A stretch of 64,000 bases of DNA from Paracoccus sp. DMF-8. Lineage in GTDB: Bacteria > Pseudomonadota > Alphaproteobacteria > Rhodobacterales > Rhodobacteraceae. The DNA lies in NCBI RefSeq assembly GCF_029309835.1, contig NZ_JARJHL010000010.1, positions 682,001-746,000 on the forward strand. Reading direction: 5' to 3'. Positions 1 through 8,925 of this stretch are shown here, piece after piece; within the stretch, counting starts at the first letter, position 1, and each line of letters opens with the position of its first letter. The notes beneath the pieces are model-generated. The model had not been told where the DNA came from. It worked only from the letters and a program-made list of their open reading frames with translations, and ran no database searches. The position numbers were made by a program, and so were the translations under genes.

Positions 1-481
1 CGCGCTGTCCGCGCACGAGGATATCGGCGGCGTCTTTGTGGGGGGCCCGGACACGCCCGGTCTGGGCGTGCCGAGCGGCAACGTCTGGGTCTATGTGATG
101 GCCCGCGAGGGTAACGATGCGCCGCCGTCCGAGGTGCTGGACGCGGTCACCGCCGCGCTGAACGCCGACGAGGTGCGCCCCTTGTGCGACAATGTGACGG
201 TGTTCGGATCGTCCGCGCAGGGCGTCCATGTCGAGGCTACGGTCCACATCGAGAAGGGGCCTGATGCCGACGTGGTTGAGGCGGAAGCGCGGGCCGCGCT
301 GGATGCGTATTTCGCGCAGGTCCGACAGCCGGGCGCGCGGGTTGCGCTGTCCGCGCTGATGGCCGCGCTACATCGCCACGGGGTCAGTCGAGTCGACCTG
401 ATCCGCCCGACCGAGGATTTCCAGACCACGCCGATCCGGTTCCCGGTGGCGTCCGGCCTGACGCTGCGGTTTGAGAGGTAG
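1..481 (+). CDS. Baseplate assembly protein J (gpJ-like), C-terminal part
   Basis: The reading frame is open from base 2 to a TAG at 479-481, so the N-terminus lies outside the window. The visible 159 residues resemble the C-terminal part of P2 gpJ / baseplate J (gp47) proteins: a stretch on variation of the product followed by a segment reading EVRPLCDNVTVFG, where family members have a similar VRPLTD-V-V pattern. gpJ forms part of the baseplate wedge at the tail tip. It is followed 6 bases later by gpI, as in P2. Any internal GTG (38) is not a credible start because the homology continues upstream. Confidence 0.85.
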   Translation, partial: ALSAHEDIGGVFVGGPDTPGLGVPSGNVWVYVMAREGNDAPPSEVLDAVTAALNADEVRPLCDNVTVFGSSAQGVHVEATVHIEKGPDADVVEAEARAALDAYFAQVRQPGARVALSALMAALHRHGVSRVDLIRPTEDFQTTPIRFPVASGLTLRFER

Positions 482-487
482 CGCCCG

Positions 488-1102
488 ATGGATCGTGCAG
501 AGGATATCCTGCCGCCCCACAGCGGGCGGGCGGAAATCGCATTGGCCGAGGGCGTGATCAGGGCGTTCGATATCGACATCCCGATCCGCCACCTGATGTC
601 GGCGTCCACCGCCCCGGCCGCCGTGCTGCCGTGGCTGGCATGGCACCTGTCGGTCGATGAGTGGAACCCCGATTGGCTGGTCCCGAAGAAACGCGAGGCC
701 ATCGCGCAGTCTGTCCTGCGGCATGCCCGGAAGGGCACCGTCTGGGCGGTCCGCGAGATGCTGCGGTTTGAGGGCTACGGCGATGCGGTTATTACCGAGA
801 TGGGGTCGGTCCCAAAGATCGGTGACAGCGATATCCTCGTGGGCGGCGCCCGGATTCCGTCCGGATCGTGGGTTATCGGCCCCGATGGCTATGGTTGGGC
901 GGATTACTGGATTGATCTGATGCAGCCAGTTCCGCGCTGGTCCGCCACTCGCCTGCGCGAGCGCCTGCGCGAGGTCGCCCCCGCGCGATGCCGCCTGCGG
1001 ACGATCACCCTAGCTGGTGAGTTCTACACCATCGGCGATGGCCTTTGGCTGATCGGCGACGATGTCGCCATCGGCAATATCTACATCTACGAAGAGGATT
1101 AA
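488..1102 (+). CDS. Phage tail protein I (gpI-like)
   Basis: 204 residues of the P2 gpI family. The N-terminal half (DIPIRHLMSAS, then LPWLAWHLSVDEWNP) is the family signature, including the Trp-rich LAWHLSVDEW segment, followed by KREAI and GTVWAVREML. gpI is a baseplate component that acts with gpJ. The gene lies between gpJ and the fibre gene, the P2 order. A purine-rich stretch (GAGAGG) sits about ten bases upstream of the ATG. The C-terminus ends in repeated acidic and aromatic residues, and the size is normal. Confidence 0.9.
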   Translation: MDRAEDILPPHSGRAEIALAEGVIRAFDIDIPIRHLMSASTAPAAVLPWLAWHLSVDEWNPDWLVPKKREAIAQSVLRHARKGTVWAVREMLRFEGYGDAVITEMGSVPKIGDSDILVGGARIPSGSWVIGPDGYGWADYWIDLMQPVPRWSATRLRERLREVAPARCRLRTITLAGEFYTIGDGLWLIGDDVAIGNIYIYEED

Positions 1103-1107
1103 GGACC

Positions 1108-2115
1108 ATGGTCGATGTTCCTAGCGTTCCGCCCATTGCCGAGACCGGTGTGTGGGCACCCACCATTCCCGCGCTTCAAAACGGGTGGATTCCGTCCGGT
1201 GGCCCGGTAAATCCGGCCGCGGATGAGGGCCTGTTGAACTGGCCGATTCAAGAACTCGCCAACCGCACATCCTACCTGAAAGCCGCCGTCGATGACCTGC
1301 GTCAGGTCGCTGACGTCGAGGTGACGGTCGGGGCCGGTGGTCAGTATGCGTCGATCAACGAGGCGCTGGCCGAATTGTCGCGCCGCCGCCCCGCATTCCG
1401 CTCGGGTGGGTTCACCGCAACGATCCGCCTTCTGTCGGGGTATGTAATGCGTGAGCAGGTCATAGTTTCCGGGGTCAGTCTCGGTTGGATTGAGATCGTT
1501 TCCGATGAACCGGAAGTTCTGATTGACCGGGCCTATCTGACGGAAATGGCTGGTGAGCGATACCCCGCATTCGCCGCAATGATGGGTGGTGTGCTTCCCC
1601 GAATTTCCGCGCTTTTTTCCATGATGGCAACGGGTGCTGCCGCCAATCGGGCCGGGGTTATGGTTTGGGGTGGTGGCTTCGCGAGCGTTTCGGCGGGGGC
1701 CGGGGTGAAGAACGCCGGAGCAGAGGGAATTCTGGTGACCCATTCCGGCGAAATTTTTGCCATGAATTCCATTTTCTCTGGCGCAGGCAGTCACGGCGCG
1801 CACTTTGCGGGTGGTGTGTCGGGCACCGTGCACGGTGCCGATCTGTCCGGGGCTGCTGACAGGGGGCTGTTTGCAACGCACGGCGCGGTGGTCAACGCCG
1901 TCTTGGCTAACTGTGCGGGATCTGTCCAAGGCGGCATCCGCGCCACGCGCGGGGCGCAGGTCAGCGCCATTTCCGCCAACACCCAGGCCGGCACTTCGCC
2001 CTCCGCGACCGACATCGTTGTTGCAGAGGGGGGCATTGTCTTTGCCTCGGGCGCGATTGGCGGCGCATCTCAAGCAACCAACAGCGTCTCCGGCTCCGGA
2101 ATCATCTTCCGCTAA
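1108..2115 (+). CDS. Tail fibre / tailspike-like protein
   Basis: 335 residues starting at the ATG six bases after the gpI stop, with AAGGA just upstream. An in-frame upstream start at 1045 would run inside gpI and is rejected. Residues about 1-70 look like a virion-attachment head. A segment reading VGAGGQYASINEAL (about 75-90) is the usual entry to a right-handed parallel beta-helix, and the rest is Gly/Ala/Ser/Val-rich with short repeated turns, as in pectate-lyase-like spikes. It occupies the position of P2 gpH. No separate chaperone (gpG-like) gene follows it. Host-surface binding is inferred from position and fold signature; no catalytic residues were identified. Confidence 0.7.
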   Translation: MVDVPSVPPIAETGVWAPTIPALQNGWIPSGGPVNPAADEGLLNWPIQELANRTSYLKAAVDDLRQVADVEVTVGAGGQYASINEALAELSRRRPAFRSGGFTATIRLLSGYVMREQVIVSGVSLGWIEIVSDEPEVLIDRAYLTEMAGERYPAFAAMMGGVLPRISALFSMMATGAAANRAGVMVWGGGFASVSAGAGVKNAGAEGILVTHSGEIFAMNSIFSGAGSHGAHFAGGVSGTVHGADLSGAADRGLFATHGAVVNAVLANCAGSVQGGIRATRGAQVSAISANTQAGTSPSATDIVVAEGGIVFASGAIGGASQATNSVSGSGIIFR

Positions 2116-2138
2116 AACCTCACATAAAGGAGGCAGTC

Positions 2139-3373
2139 ATGCCCACTTTCGGCCTTACGATCAGCATGATCGACGGCGAACCGCGCCCCGCTACCTGGGG
2201 TGACCTTTCGATTCTCGGCATCATCGGCGTGGCGCCGGATGCCGATCCCGACGTTTTTCCCTATGACGAACCCGTCTTGGTCCGCACCTCTGACGCGGCC
2301 ATGATCACCGCCCTTGGTGCGGCCGGCACGCTGGCCGATGCGGTCAAGATGGTCAACTCGCAGCTGGGGAACTCAAGGCTTCGGCGCTGGCCGTCGTCGT
2401 CCGGGTTGCCGCTGGCGTCGACACGGCGGCCACCATCGCCAACATTGTCGGCGACGGCGCCCTGACCGGCGTTTCGGCCTTCCTGCGCGCGCCCGAGGAA
2501 TTGGGCTACACGCCGCGCCTGCTGGCCGCGCCGGGCTTTACCTCGCAACTGGCCGAGGGCGGCGGAGGCAACGCCGTGGTCGGCGCTCTGGCGGGCATCT
2601 GCCCGCGCCTGCTGGCCCATGCCGTGGTCGATGGCCCCGGCACCACCTTTGCCGCCGCGCAGGCGTGGCGAGAAGCCATCAGCAGCCAGCGCATCATCCC
2701 GGTTGAACCCGGCGTTCGCCTGATCGACGCGGACGGCGAGCCTTACACCGCTCCGCTCTCGCCCGCTGTTCTGGGGATCGCGGTTCGCCGTGACGCAGAG
2801 TTCGAGGGGCGCCCGTTCCATTCATGGGCAAACCAGGCGGTTCAGGGCATCGTCGGCCCGTCGCGCCCGGTCAAGTTCTCGATGACCGACGACACGACCG
2901 AGGGCCAGATGCTGCTGGCGGCGAATGTCGGCATCCTCACGCGGGGGGAGCTTGGCGTCGATGGCGGCATCGCAGATGGCGGGTTCGTCTTCATCGGCAC
3001 CGACACGGCGGGCAGCGATGACCTGTGGCGCTTCTACAATGTGACGCGAGGGCGGGATTACATCCATCTGATGTGCCTCAAGACCCTGCGGACCTATCTG
3101 GGCCGGTTCAACATCACGGGTCAGACGATTCAGGCGATCCTGAATACGCTGCGCAGCGCCCTGAACGAACTCAAGGCGGCGGGAGACATCATCGACTTCA
3201 AGGTCGATTTCTTCCCCGACGAAAACAGCCCCGAGGATCTGCGCAACGGCCACCTGACCGTTTCGTTCTTGGCGGAGGAGGCGCCGGTCCTGCGCCGGAT
3301 CAACATCAAATCGGGCCGCTATCGTTCGGCCCTTGAGGGCATGATCGAGGAACTGGCATCCGCCGCCGGCTGA
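2139..3373 (+). pseudogene. Phage tail sheath protein (FI-like), frameshifted
   Basis: Preceded by an ideal AAAGGAGG site. Frame one (from 2139) matches the sheath N-terminus (LSILGIIGVAPDA) and stops at 2465. The remainder continues in another frame from about 2375 (KASALAVVVRV onward, with RAPEELGYTPRLLAAPGF) to 3373, including the conserved sheath C-terminus. The switch falls in CAGCTGGGGAACTC: one extra G in the four-G run would read QLGELKASAL and restore one protein of about 411 residues. Sheath is essential for contraction, so as read the tail cannot contract. Either a real inactivating deletion or a homopolymer call error. Confidence 0.85.
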
Positions 3374-3461
3374 TCGAACCGCGACCGCGCGCCCCTGACG
3401 GCGCGCGGCATCCACATTCACGCGAGCGCATGAGGTTTCGATATGGCCGCGAATTTTTGTC

Positions 3462-3971
3462 ATGGAAGCCGCCAACTTGTTTTGCGGCGATGACGATCCG
3501 AGCAAATCCAAGCACCTGACGCTGACCGAAATCGCGCTGCCGGTGCTGGAAGAAAACTACCAAGACCACCACCCCGGCGGATCGCTGGTCGGGATCGAGG
3601 TCAACGTCGGTGTTTCCAAGCTGTCCAGCACCTTCAAGCTGGGCGGATGGGACCCCGATATGCTCAACGAGTTTGGTCTTGGCCGTGTCGGCACGAAGAA
3701 CTTCACCAGCTACGGCGTTGTGCGCAACAAGCGCACCGGCGGCTTGATCGAGGTCAAGGCGGTGATGGCCGGTCGTCTCGGCAAGATCGAGGGCGAGGCG
3801 TTCACTCGTGGCGAGTTCCAGTCGCACGACTACGCCATCAACGGAATCCTGCATTACGAACTGTATTGGCAGGGCCGGGAGAAGTTCTATTGGGATTTCT
3901 TCTCGTCCGACTATCGCATCAACGGTCGTGACGAAAATGCACAGGAAAAGCGCATTCTGCGCCTGATCTGA
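3462..3971 (+). CDS. Phage major tail tube protein (FII-like)
   Basis: 169 residues from this ATG; matches the tail tube family through EAANLFCGDDDPSKSKHL, the HPGG turn and the C-terminal HYELYWQGREKFYWDFFS block. It polymerises into the inner tube beneath the sheath and sits directly after sheath as in P2. The true start is probably the ATG at 3443, which has GAGG at the right distance. The frame from there differs by one base because of the five-T run at 3454-3458; with four Ts the protein would begin MAANFVMEAANLF. The start given here lacks a ribosome site. Confidence 0.85.
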   Translation: MEAANLFCGDDDPSKSKHLTLTEIALPVLEENYQDHHPGGSLVGIEVNVGVSKLSSTFKLGGWDPDMLNEFGLGRVGTKNFTSYGVVRNKRTGGLIEVKAVMAGRLGKIEGEAFTRGEFQSHDYAINGILHYELYWQGREKFYWDFFSSDYRINGRDENAQEKRILRLI

Positions 3972-3984
3972 CGGGGGATCGCAC

Positions 3985-4290
3985 GTGGCAAAAGAGAACA
4001 CCATCGCCCTGCGCGAGCCGGTCGAGGTCAATGTCGATGGCGCGAAGGTCAGCCTGCAAGAGGTTCGCCTGCGTCGCCCCAAGGGGCGCGACATGCTGAT
4101 CTTTGACAAGCACCGGGGCGAGAGCGGCGCAGATGCCGGGTTCGCGATGGTCGTTGCGACCGTCGCGGCGGTCACCGGCCTGACCTTCGATGAGGCGTCG
4201 GACATGGACGCCGAGGATCTGATCGAGATTTCGGAGCAGGCCGTCGATTTTTTTCCCAAGGGCAAATCGCCGGATCAGCCCGCCGAATGA
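3985..4290 (+). CDS. Phage tail assembly chaperone (gpE-like)
   Basis: 101 residues from a GTG start. Matches the short P2-type tail assembly chaperone family (Phage_TAC_7): an N-terminal beta-rich part (VNVDGAKVSLQEVRLRRPKGRD) and a helical C-terminal half (ATVAAVTGLTFDEASDMDAED). It lies between the tube and tape-measure genes, the invariant location of tail chaperones. Near its end it contains a run of seven T in slippery phase, and the next frame opens into the downstream E'-like ORF, so a fraction of product is expected to be an E-E' fusion. Confidence 0.85.
   Translation: MAKENTIALREPVEVNVDGAKVSLQEVRLRRPKGRDMLIFDKHRGESGADAGFAMVVATVAAVTGLTFDEASDMDAEDLIEISEQAVDFFPKGKSPDQPAE
4248..4254 (+). 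other. Putative -1 ribosomal frameshift site (T TTT TTT)
   Basis: In the gpE-like frame the codons read GAT TTT TTT CCC, so T-TTT-TTT fits the X-XXY-YYZ rule. After a -1 shift the frame runs TCC CAA GGG and onward without a stop through 4287 into the E'-like ORF ending at 4409. P2 and lambda use the same arrangement to make a minor extended tail chaperone. The heptamer is seen directly; frameshifting itself is inferred. Confidence 0.75.
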
Positions 4291-4409
4291 TCGCCACCGT
4301 GGCGGCCATTTTGCGCACCCCGATCCCCGCCCTTGAGGCGATGGATTGGGTCGATCTGGTCGAATACCACAACGAGGCCGTCAGCTTGTCGCGGGCCATG
4401 AACCGCTGA
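4287..4409 (+). CDS. Tail chaperone extension (gpE'-like), overlapping gpE
   Basis: 40-codon ORF beginning at an ATGA overlap with the gpE stop: starts MIATVAAILRTPI and contains EAMDWVDLVEYHNEA, resembling the short GpE/E' helix family (hydrophobic start, then a W-x-x-L-x-x-W-like helix). It is in the -1 frame relative to gpE, so it is most likely expressed chiefly as the C-terminal part of a frameshift product of about 150 residues. Independent initiation at the ATGA overlap is also possible. The tape-measure gene starts 10 bases downstream. Confidence 0.75.
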   Translation: MIATVAAILRTPIPALEAMDWVDLVEYHNEAVSLSRAMNR

Positions 4410-4419
4410 GGTCATCATC

Positions 4420-6816
4420 ATGGCAACGCAAACCAGCAGCCTGATCGTCTCTCTGGTTGATCGGGTTACGGCACCGGCGCGTGCGGTCGCCCGATCGCTT
4501 GAGGGGCTAAACCAGCGCGCATGGGGCGGCGGATTTCCCGAGGCATCCCGCCGCCTCGATGCGTCCATCGCCCGCACCGACGAGGCGCTTTCCCGCGCCC
4601 GTGGGGGCATCGTGGATGCGGTCGGGTCGTGGTATATGCTCAAGGGCGCCATCGGCGGCCCTGTGCAGGCCGCGCGCGAGTTCGAAAGCGCGATGGCCGA
4701 CGTCAAGAAGGTCGTCGATTTCCCGACGCCCGACGGGCTGCAGCAGTTCCAGAAAGACCTGATGGAGCTTTCGACCCGCATCCCGGTCACCGTCAACGGT
4801 CTGGCCGAGATTGCGGCGGCGGCTGGTCAGAACGGCGTTGCCGCCGAGGATCTGGTCGCCTTCACCGAGGCGGCGGCCAAGATCGGGGTGGCATTCGATA
4901 TCTCGGCGGGTGATGCCGGTCTGGCGATGGCCAAACTGCAGACCGGCCTGGGCCTGACACTGGACGAGGTGATCCGCCTTTCAGACGCCATGAACCACCT
5001 GTCGAACAACCAGGCGGCGACGGCGGCCGAGGTTCTGGACATCGTCCGTCGCGTCGGCGCGATGGGCAAGCAATACGGTTTTACCGCTGAGGAAACCGCC
5101 GCCTTCGGTTCGGCCATGGTCGCGTCGGGCGCGCAGACCGAGGTGGCCGCGACCAGCTTCATGAACATGGGCCGCGCCCTGACGCGCGGCGCCAGCGCGA
5201 CCAAGCGCCAAAGCGCGGCATTCCAGAAACTCGGCCTCGATGCCGAGGACGTTGCACGCCGGATGCAGGAGGATGCGGTCGGCACGACCATCGACGTGAT
5301 GGAGCGCATGAGCCAGCTTCCCGCCGAAATGCGGGCCTCTGTGTCGTCCGATCTGTTCGGTGACGAGGCGCGGGCGCTTGGCCCGCTGCTGACGAACCTG
5401 AACCTGATCCGTGAAAGCGTCGGACTTGTGGCCAAGGAATCCGAATATGCCGGATCGGCGTTCAAGGAATTCGAGGTGCGCGCCGCGACCTTCGACAACG
5501 CGGTCATCACCTTCAACAACCGGATGCACGCGCTCAAGGTCGTGATAGGGGAGGCGCTGATTCCGGCCATCAACGAACTGATCGAGCGGCTGACGCCGGT
5601 CGTGGCGGCGATCACGGATTTCGCCCGCGCAGATCCCGAACTGATCCGGGGGCTGCTGATGGCGACGGCCGGGGTTATCGCTTTCCGGGGCGCCATCGCC
5701 GCCCTGCGGTTCGCGGGCCTGCTGGGCAAGTCTGGCGTGCTGAACCTTGCCGCGATGGGCTTGCACGGCATCGGCGGCACCGCCGCCCGCCTTGTCGGCG
5801 CGGCGCGGGCGTCCATGGCGTTGCAGACCGCCCTGGCCGCGATGTCGGGCGTTCGCCTTGGCAACCTCGCCAAGATCGGTGCTGGCCTGCGGGGCATCAT
5901 CGGGGCGACGCCGGGCCTGCGCCTGGTCGGGCCTGCGATCGGGGCGGTCACCGCCGCCCTGGGCGCGATCAGCGCGCCTGTCTGGGCCGGGATCGCGGCG
6001 GCCATCGTCGCGGTCGGCGCGGCGTGGAAATACTGGGATCGGATCAGCGCGATTGTTCGGGGTGTTGCCCGCGCGGTTGGCGAGGCTTTGCGGCCTGCAA
6101 TCGAGGCGGTCGGGGAATGGCTGTCGCCTCTCACGCCGATCCTCGACGGTTTCAGCGCGGCGTGGGATCGGGTCAAGGACGCCATGCAAAGCGTGGTGGA
6201 TTTCGTCATGGGCGGCCTTTCCGGCCTGTTCTCGCGCGAGGTCCTGACGCCCGAGGAATCCGCGGAACTTGAGGAACGCGCCCGCGATGTTGCGAAGCGC
6301 GTCATCGACCGGATCAAGGCCATCCCCGCTGGGATCATCGCGGCGGGCGCCGAGATGTTCAACGCCGGTCTCGAAATCATCCAGAAGCTCTGGGACGGCA
6401 TGGTCCAGAAGTTCGAGGATCTGATGGAGTGGGTTCGCGCCATTCCGGGCCGCATCAAGGATGCGGTTGGGGACATCGTGTTCACGACGCAGGATGAAGC
6501 CGCATCCTCCTACATGAACAGCAACCCGACGATGCGCGATCCGCGCGTTGACGGCGCCCGCCGTTCCGGCGGCCCGGTTTCGGCGGGCGGCACCTATCAG
6601 GTTGGTGAGGATGGCCCCGAGATCATCACCCCCACCCGGTCCGGCTACGTCCACCCCACCGGCAAGGGGCCGGGCGGGGCGCCGATCACCGTCAGCGCCC
6701 CGATCACCATCAACGCGGTGCCGGGCGAGAGCGCAGAATCCTTGGCCCGCCGCGTGAAGGCAATCCTTGACCGCGAACTTGGCGCGTCCATGCGCGCCGC
6801 GCTGGCCGATATCTGA
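4420..6816 (+). CDS. Phage tail tape measure protein (TP901 family)
   Basis: 798 residues, the longest gene of the tail module. The N-terminus (SSLIVSLVDRVTAPARAV) and the block around residues 75-330 (EFESAMADVKKVVDFPTPDG, then ELSTRIPVTVNGLAEIAAAAGQ and later MNHLSNNQAATAAE) are typical of TP901 tape-measure proteins. Hydrophobic Ala/Gly-rich segments around 405-440 and 500-530 are probable membrane-inserting helices used during DNA delivery. The C-terminus carries a GPEIITPTRSGYVHPT-like motif common in this family. It sets tail length and is wrapped by the chaperones encoded just upstream. The long ORFs on the opposite strand here are codon-bias shadows. Confidence 0.92.
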   Translation: MATQTSSLIVSLVDRVTAPARAVARSLEGLNQRAWGGGFPEASRRLDASIARTDEALSRARGGIVDAVGSWYMLKGAIGGPVQAAREFESAMADVKKVVDFPTPDGLQQFQKDLMELSTRIPVTVNGLAEIAAAAGQNGVAAEDLVAFTEAAAKIGVAFDISAGDAGLAMAKLQTGLGLTLDEVIRLSDAMNHLSNNQAATAAEVLDIVRRVGAMGKQYGFTAEETAAFGSAMVASGAQTEVAATSFMNMGRALTRGASATKRQSAAFQKLGLDAEDVARRMQEDAVGTTIDVMERMSQLPAEMRASVSSDLFGDEARALGPLLTNLNLIRESVGLVAKESEYAGSAFKEFEVRAATFDNAVITFNNRMHALKVVIGEALIPAINELIERLTPVVAAITDFARADPELIRGLLMATAGVIAFRGAIAALRFAGLLGKSGVLNLAAMGLHGIGGTAARLVGAARASMALQTALAAMSGVRLGNLAKIGAGLRGIIGATPGLRLVGPAIGAVTAALGAISAPVWAGIAAAIVAVGAAWKYWDRISAIVRGVARAVGEALRPAIEAVGEWLSPLTPILDGFSAAWDRVKDAMQSVVDFVMGGLSGLFSREVLTPEESAELEERARDVAKRVIDRIKAIPAGIIAAGAEMFNAGLEIIQKLWDGMVQKFEDLMEWVRAIPGRIKDAVGDIVFTTQDEAASSYMNSNPTMRDPRVDGARRSGGPVSAGGTYQVGEDGPEIITPTRSGYVHPTGKGPGGAPITVSAPITINAVPGESAESLARRVKAILDRELGASMRAALADI

Positions 6817-6831
6817 GAAGGGATCACCCTC

Positions 6832-7269
6832 ATGCTTATGCTTATCGGCCCGCTGAAATTCGAGGTCGCGCCTTTCAACGCAACCGCCATCACCAGCACG
6901 GCAACGGCGGGTTTTGCGGAAAAGGCCGTTCTCGGGGCGCGGCCTCCGCTCGAATTTGTTGGCGACGGCGGTCAGGCGTGGTCGATCAGCGCGAAGCTGT
7001 TCCCGGAGAAATTCGGGGGCATGTCGAGCCTGACCATCCTGAACCTGATGCGCCTCGCTGGCGCCCCGCAATATATGATGCGGGGCGACGGCCTGCTGAT
7101 GGGCTGGGTTGTGGTCGAGGCGGTGACCGAAAGCAGCTCATATCTTAACGGCGCCGGCGTCGGTCGCATGATCGACGTCGAGATCGGCTTGAAACGCAGC
7201 GGTCGCCCATCGGCAACCGGCTATTTCCAAGCGATGGGCGGCGCGGTCGGGGGGCTGTTCAATGTCTGA
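6832..7269 (+). CDS. Phage tail protein U (gpU-like)
   Basis: 145 residues of the P2 gpU family: MLIGPLKFEVAPFN at the start, then AVLGARPPLEFVGDG and KLFPEKFGGMSSLTILNLMR, all family hallmarks. gpU caps the tail at the head-proximal end. Two ATGs six bases apart (6832 and 6838) could both serve; a GAGAAGGG site lies upstream. It overlaps the start of the X-like gene by 8 bases, indicating coupling. Confidence 0.9.
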   Translation: MLMLIGPLKFEVAPFNATAITSTATAGFAEKAVLGARPPLEFVGDGGQAWSISAKLFPEKFGGMSSLTILNLMRLAGAPQYMMRGDGLLMGWVVVEAVTESSSYLNGAGVGRMIDVEIGLKRSGRPSATGYFQAMGGAVGGLFNV

Positions 7270-7492
7270 GCATATCGAACAGATCCGGGTGGCAGGTGAC
7301 GGGATCACCGTCCCGCTGCTGATCTGGCGTCGGTTCCGCGAGCACATGCCCGGTCTTGCAGAGCGGGTCTGGGCGGCAAATCCCGGCCTTGCAGACCTCG
7401 GGATGTTCCTGCCGGTCGGGACGGTGGTCAACATGCCGATCCCCGCCGCCGTCGAGGACGCCGCGCCGGCATCGAAAATCGAACTGTGGTGA
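7262..7492 (+). CDS. Phage tail protein X (gpX-like, LysM-type)
   Basis: 76 residues. The sequence pattern (GDGITVPLLIWRRF, NPGLADLGMFLPVGTVVNMP) is the LysM-like fold of P2 gpX, a small baseplate hub/peptidoglycan-binding protein. It overlaps gpU by 8 bases and precedes gpD by 7 bases, exactly as in P2 (U-X-D). Confidence 0.88.
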   Translation: MSEHIEQIRVAGDGITVPLLIWRRFREHMPGLAERVWAANPGLADLGMFLPVGTVVNMPIPAAVEDAAPASKIELW

Positions 7493-7499
7493 TGCAAGA

Positions 7500-8513
7500 A
7501 TGTCGAAGCGATCCATTTTCAAGATCACGGTCGGCGACCGCGACGTCACCACCCGCCTCAATAGCATCCTGCAGAACCTGAGCGTCACGCTGAACGCGGG
7601 TGACGAGGGCGACACCGTGTCGATATCTCTGGACGACACGAACGCGCAGATCGCGTTCCCGAGTGTCGGCGAGGTGATGACCGTTTCGTTGGGGTGGGCA
7701 GATCGCGGAATGCGGGACGTTTTCAAAGGCACGATTGACGACGTGCGGTCCAGCTGCAGCCGCCATAGCGGCATGATGCTCAACGTCAGCGCCAGGGGCT
7801 TTGACAGCCGGGGCGGGGCAAAATCAGGCAAGCGCCGCCATTGGGACAACGCGACCGTCCAGACCATCCTGCAGGACGCTGGCGGCGATGCGAAGATTGC
7901 CACCGTCAAGGTCGATCCCGAACTGGCGAAGATCACCCTGAAATATTGGGCGATGACCGACGACAGTTTTCTGGCGATGGGCCAGCGCCTCGCACAGCGG
8001 ATCGGCGGCCAATTCGCGATTCAGGGTGATGCCGCCGTCATGTCGCGCAAGGGGGCGGCCTACGCGCCCTCGATCACCGCCGCATGGGGCCGCAATGTGC
8101 AGTCCTAGGACGTGGCCCCGATCCTCGGTCGGGGAATCTTCGGTAAGGTCGTGTGCGAGTTCTACGACCAGAAGGGCGGAAAATGGGACAAGGTCGAGGT
8201 TTCGACCGGCCTGACCAGCGATGCGGTTTTCAAAGTCACGCCGCCCGGCAGTGACAAGGACGATGCGCAGCGGCAGGCAGATGCGCGCGCGGCGGCCATC
8301 AAGGCCAGCGCCGGTGGGGGTATCGTCGTGATCGAGGGCGAGCCTGACGCGATCCCCGGCGGGGCCTGCGTCCTGTCCGGTCTGCGTCAGGGCGTCGACG
8401 GGACTTACCGGATCAAGACCGTGACGCATTCGCTGTCCCGCGAAGGATTCATTACCAGCCTGCATATTGAGAACCCGGACGTGCCGCAGGAAACTACGGA
8501 GGCCGCGACATGA
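7500..8513 (+). pseudogene. Tail hub protein D (gpD-like), interrupted by in-frame TAG
   Basis: One continuous frame of 337 sense positions is broken by a single TAG at 8106-8108. The upstream part (202 residues, ISLDDTNAQIAFPSVGE and so on) and downstream part (DVAPILGRGIFGKV through GTYRIKTVTHSLSREGFITS) both match P2 gpD, the cell-puncturing hub. Family members have Trp-Asp at the break (S-W-D), so TGG has become TAG. Read on the other strand this is CCAGG to CTAGG, a C-to-T change at the inner cytosine. No frame change is involved. As read, the hub is truncated, adding to the evidence for a defective phage. Confidence 0.85.
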
Positions 8514-8752
8514 ACCCCGAGAACATTATCCGAGAGATTGGCGGCGGTCTTGCCGCCGTGGTGATTGTGGCGATGGGCATAGTGATCGCGGTTCTGTTCC
8601 GACGCCTTGTTTCGGTCCAGGAAAAGCGGATCGAGGAAGTGCGCGAGATGGGCAGAGAGACCCGCGCCCTTCTTGAACAGACCAATCTGGCCATGGGCAC
8701 CCTTGCGGAACCTCTTCGCGAGGCTGTCCGAGAGATGAGGGCGCGTAAATGA
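8510..8752 (+). CDS. Small membrane-anchored coiled-coil protein
   Basis: 80 residues, starting at an ATGA overlap with the gpD stop. A single transmembrane helix (LAAVVIVAMGIVIAVLF, about 13-29) is followed by a charged helix with heptad character (KRIEEVREMGRETRALLEQ). Layout is reminiscent of inner-membrane spanins or Rz-like lysis accessory proteins, but no family is recognised. Its neighbours are similar small overlapping genes, suggesting a lysis-related cassette; that role is an inference. Confidence 0.7.
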   Translation: MNPENIIREIGGGLAAVVIVAMGIVIAVLFRRLVSVQEKRIEEVREMGRETRALLEQTNLAMGTLAEPLREAVREMRARK

Positions 8753-8925
8753 TCAGCATCATCCGGCAAATCATCGGGAAAAGCCGCCGCGAGGCGGAAG
8801 GCGACCGGCTGGCCGAGTGCCTGCGTCAGGATCTGAAAAAGGGCGAGAAAGAGGTCAAGGCGCAACGGCTCGTGTTGGAGCGCCTTGTCGCTGAAATTGG
8901 AAAGGATACGACAGCATGGCACTGA
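8749..8925 (+). CDS. Small basic helical protein, unknown function
   Basis: 58 residues encoded between two overlaps: ATGA with the upstream gene and a 10-base overlap with the downstream one. The sequence (MISIIRQIIGKSRREAE then RQDLKKGEKEVKAQRLVLERL) begins with a short amphipathic segment and continues as a strongly charged helix. No homologue is recognised. The tight packing argues that it is a real gene translated with its neighbours. Confidence 0.55.
   Translation: MISIIRQIIGKSRREAEGDRLAECLRQDLKKGEKEVKAQRLVLERLVAEIGKDTTAWH

Noticed and set aside
4827..7071. Long - strand frames (552 and 696 codons) under the tape-measure gene
   Set aside because: Antisense shadows; low-complexity Arg/Ala/Ser products without family resemblance, covering a clear tape-measure protein.
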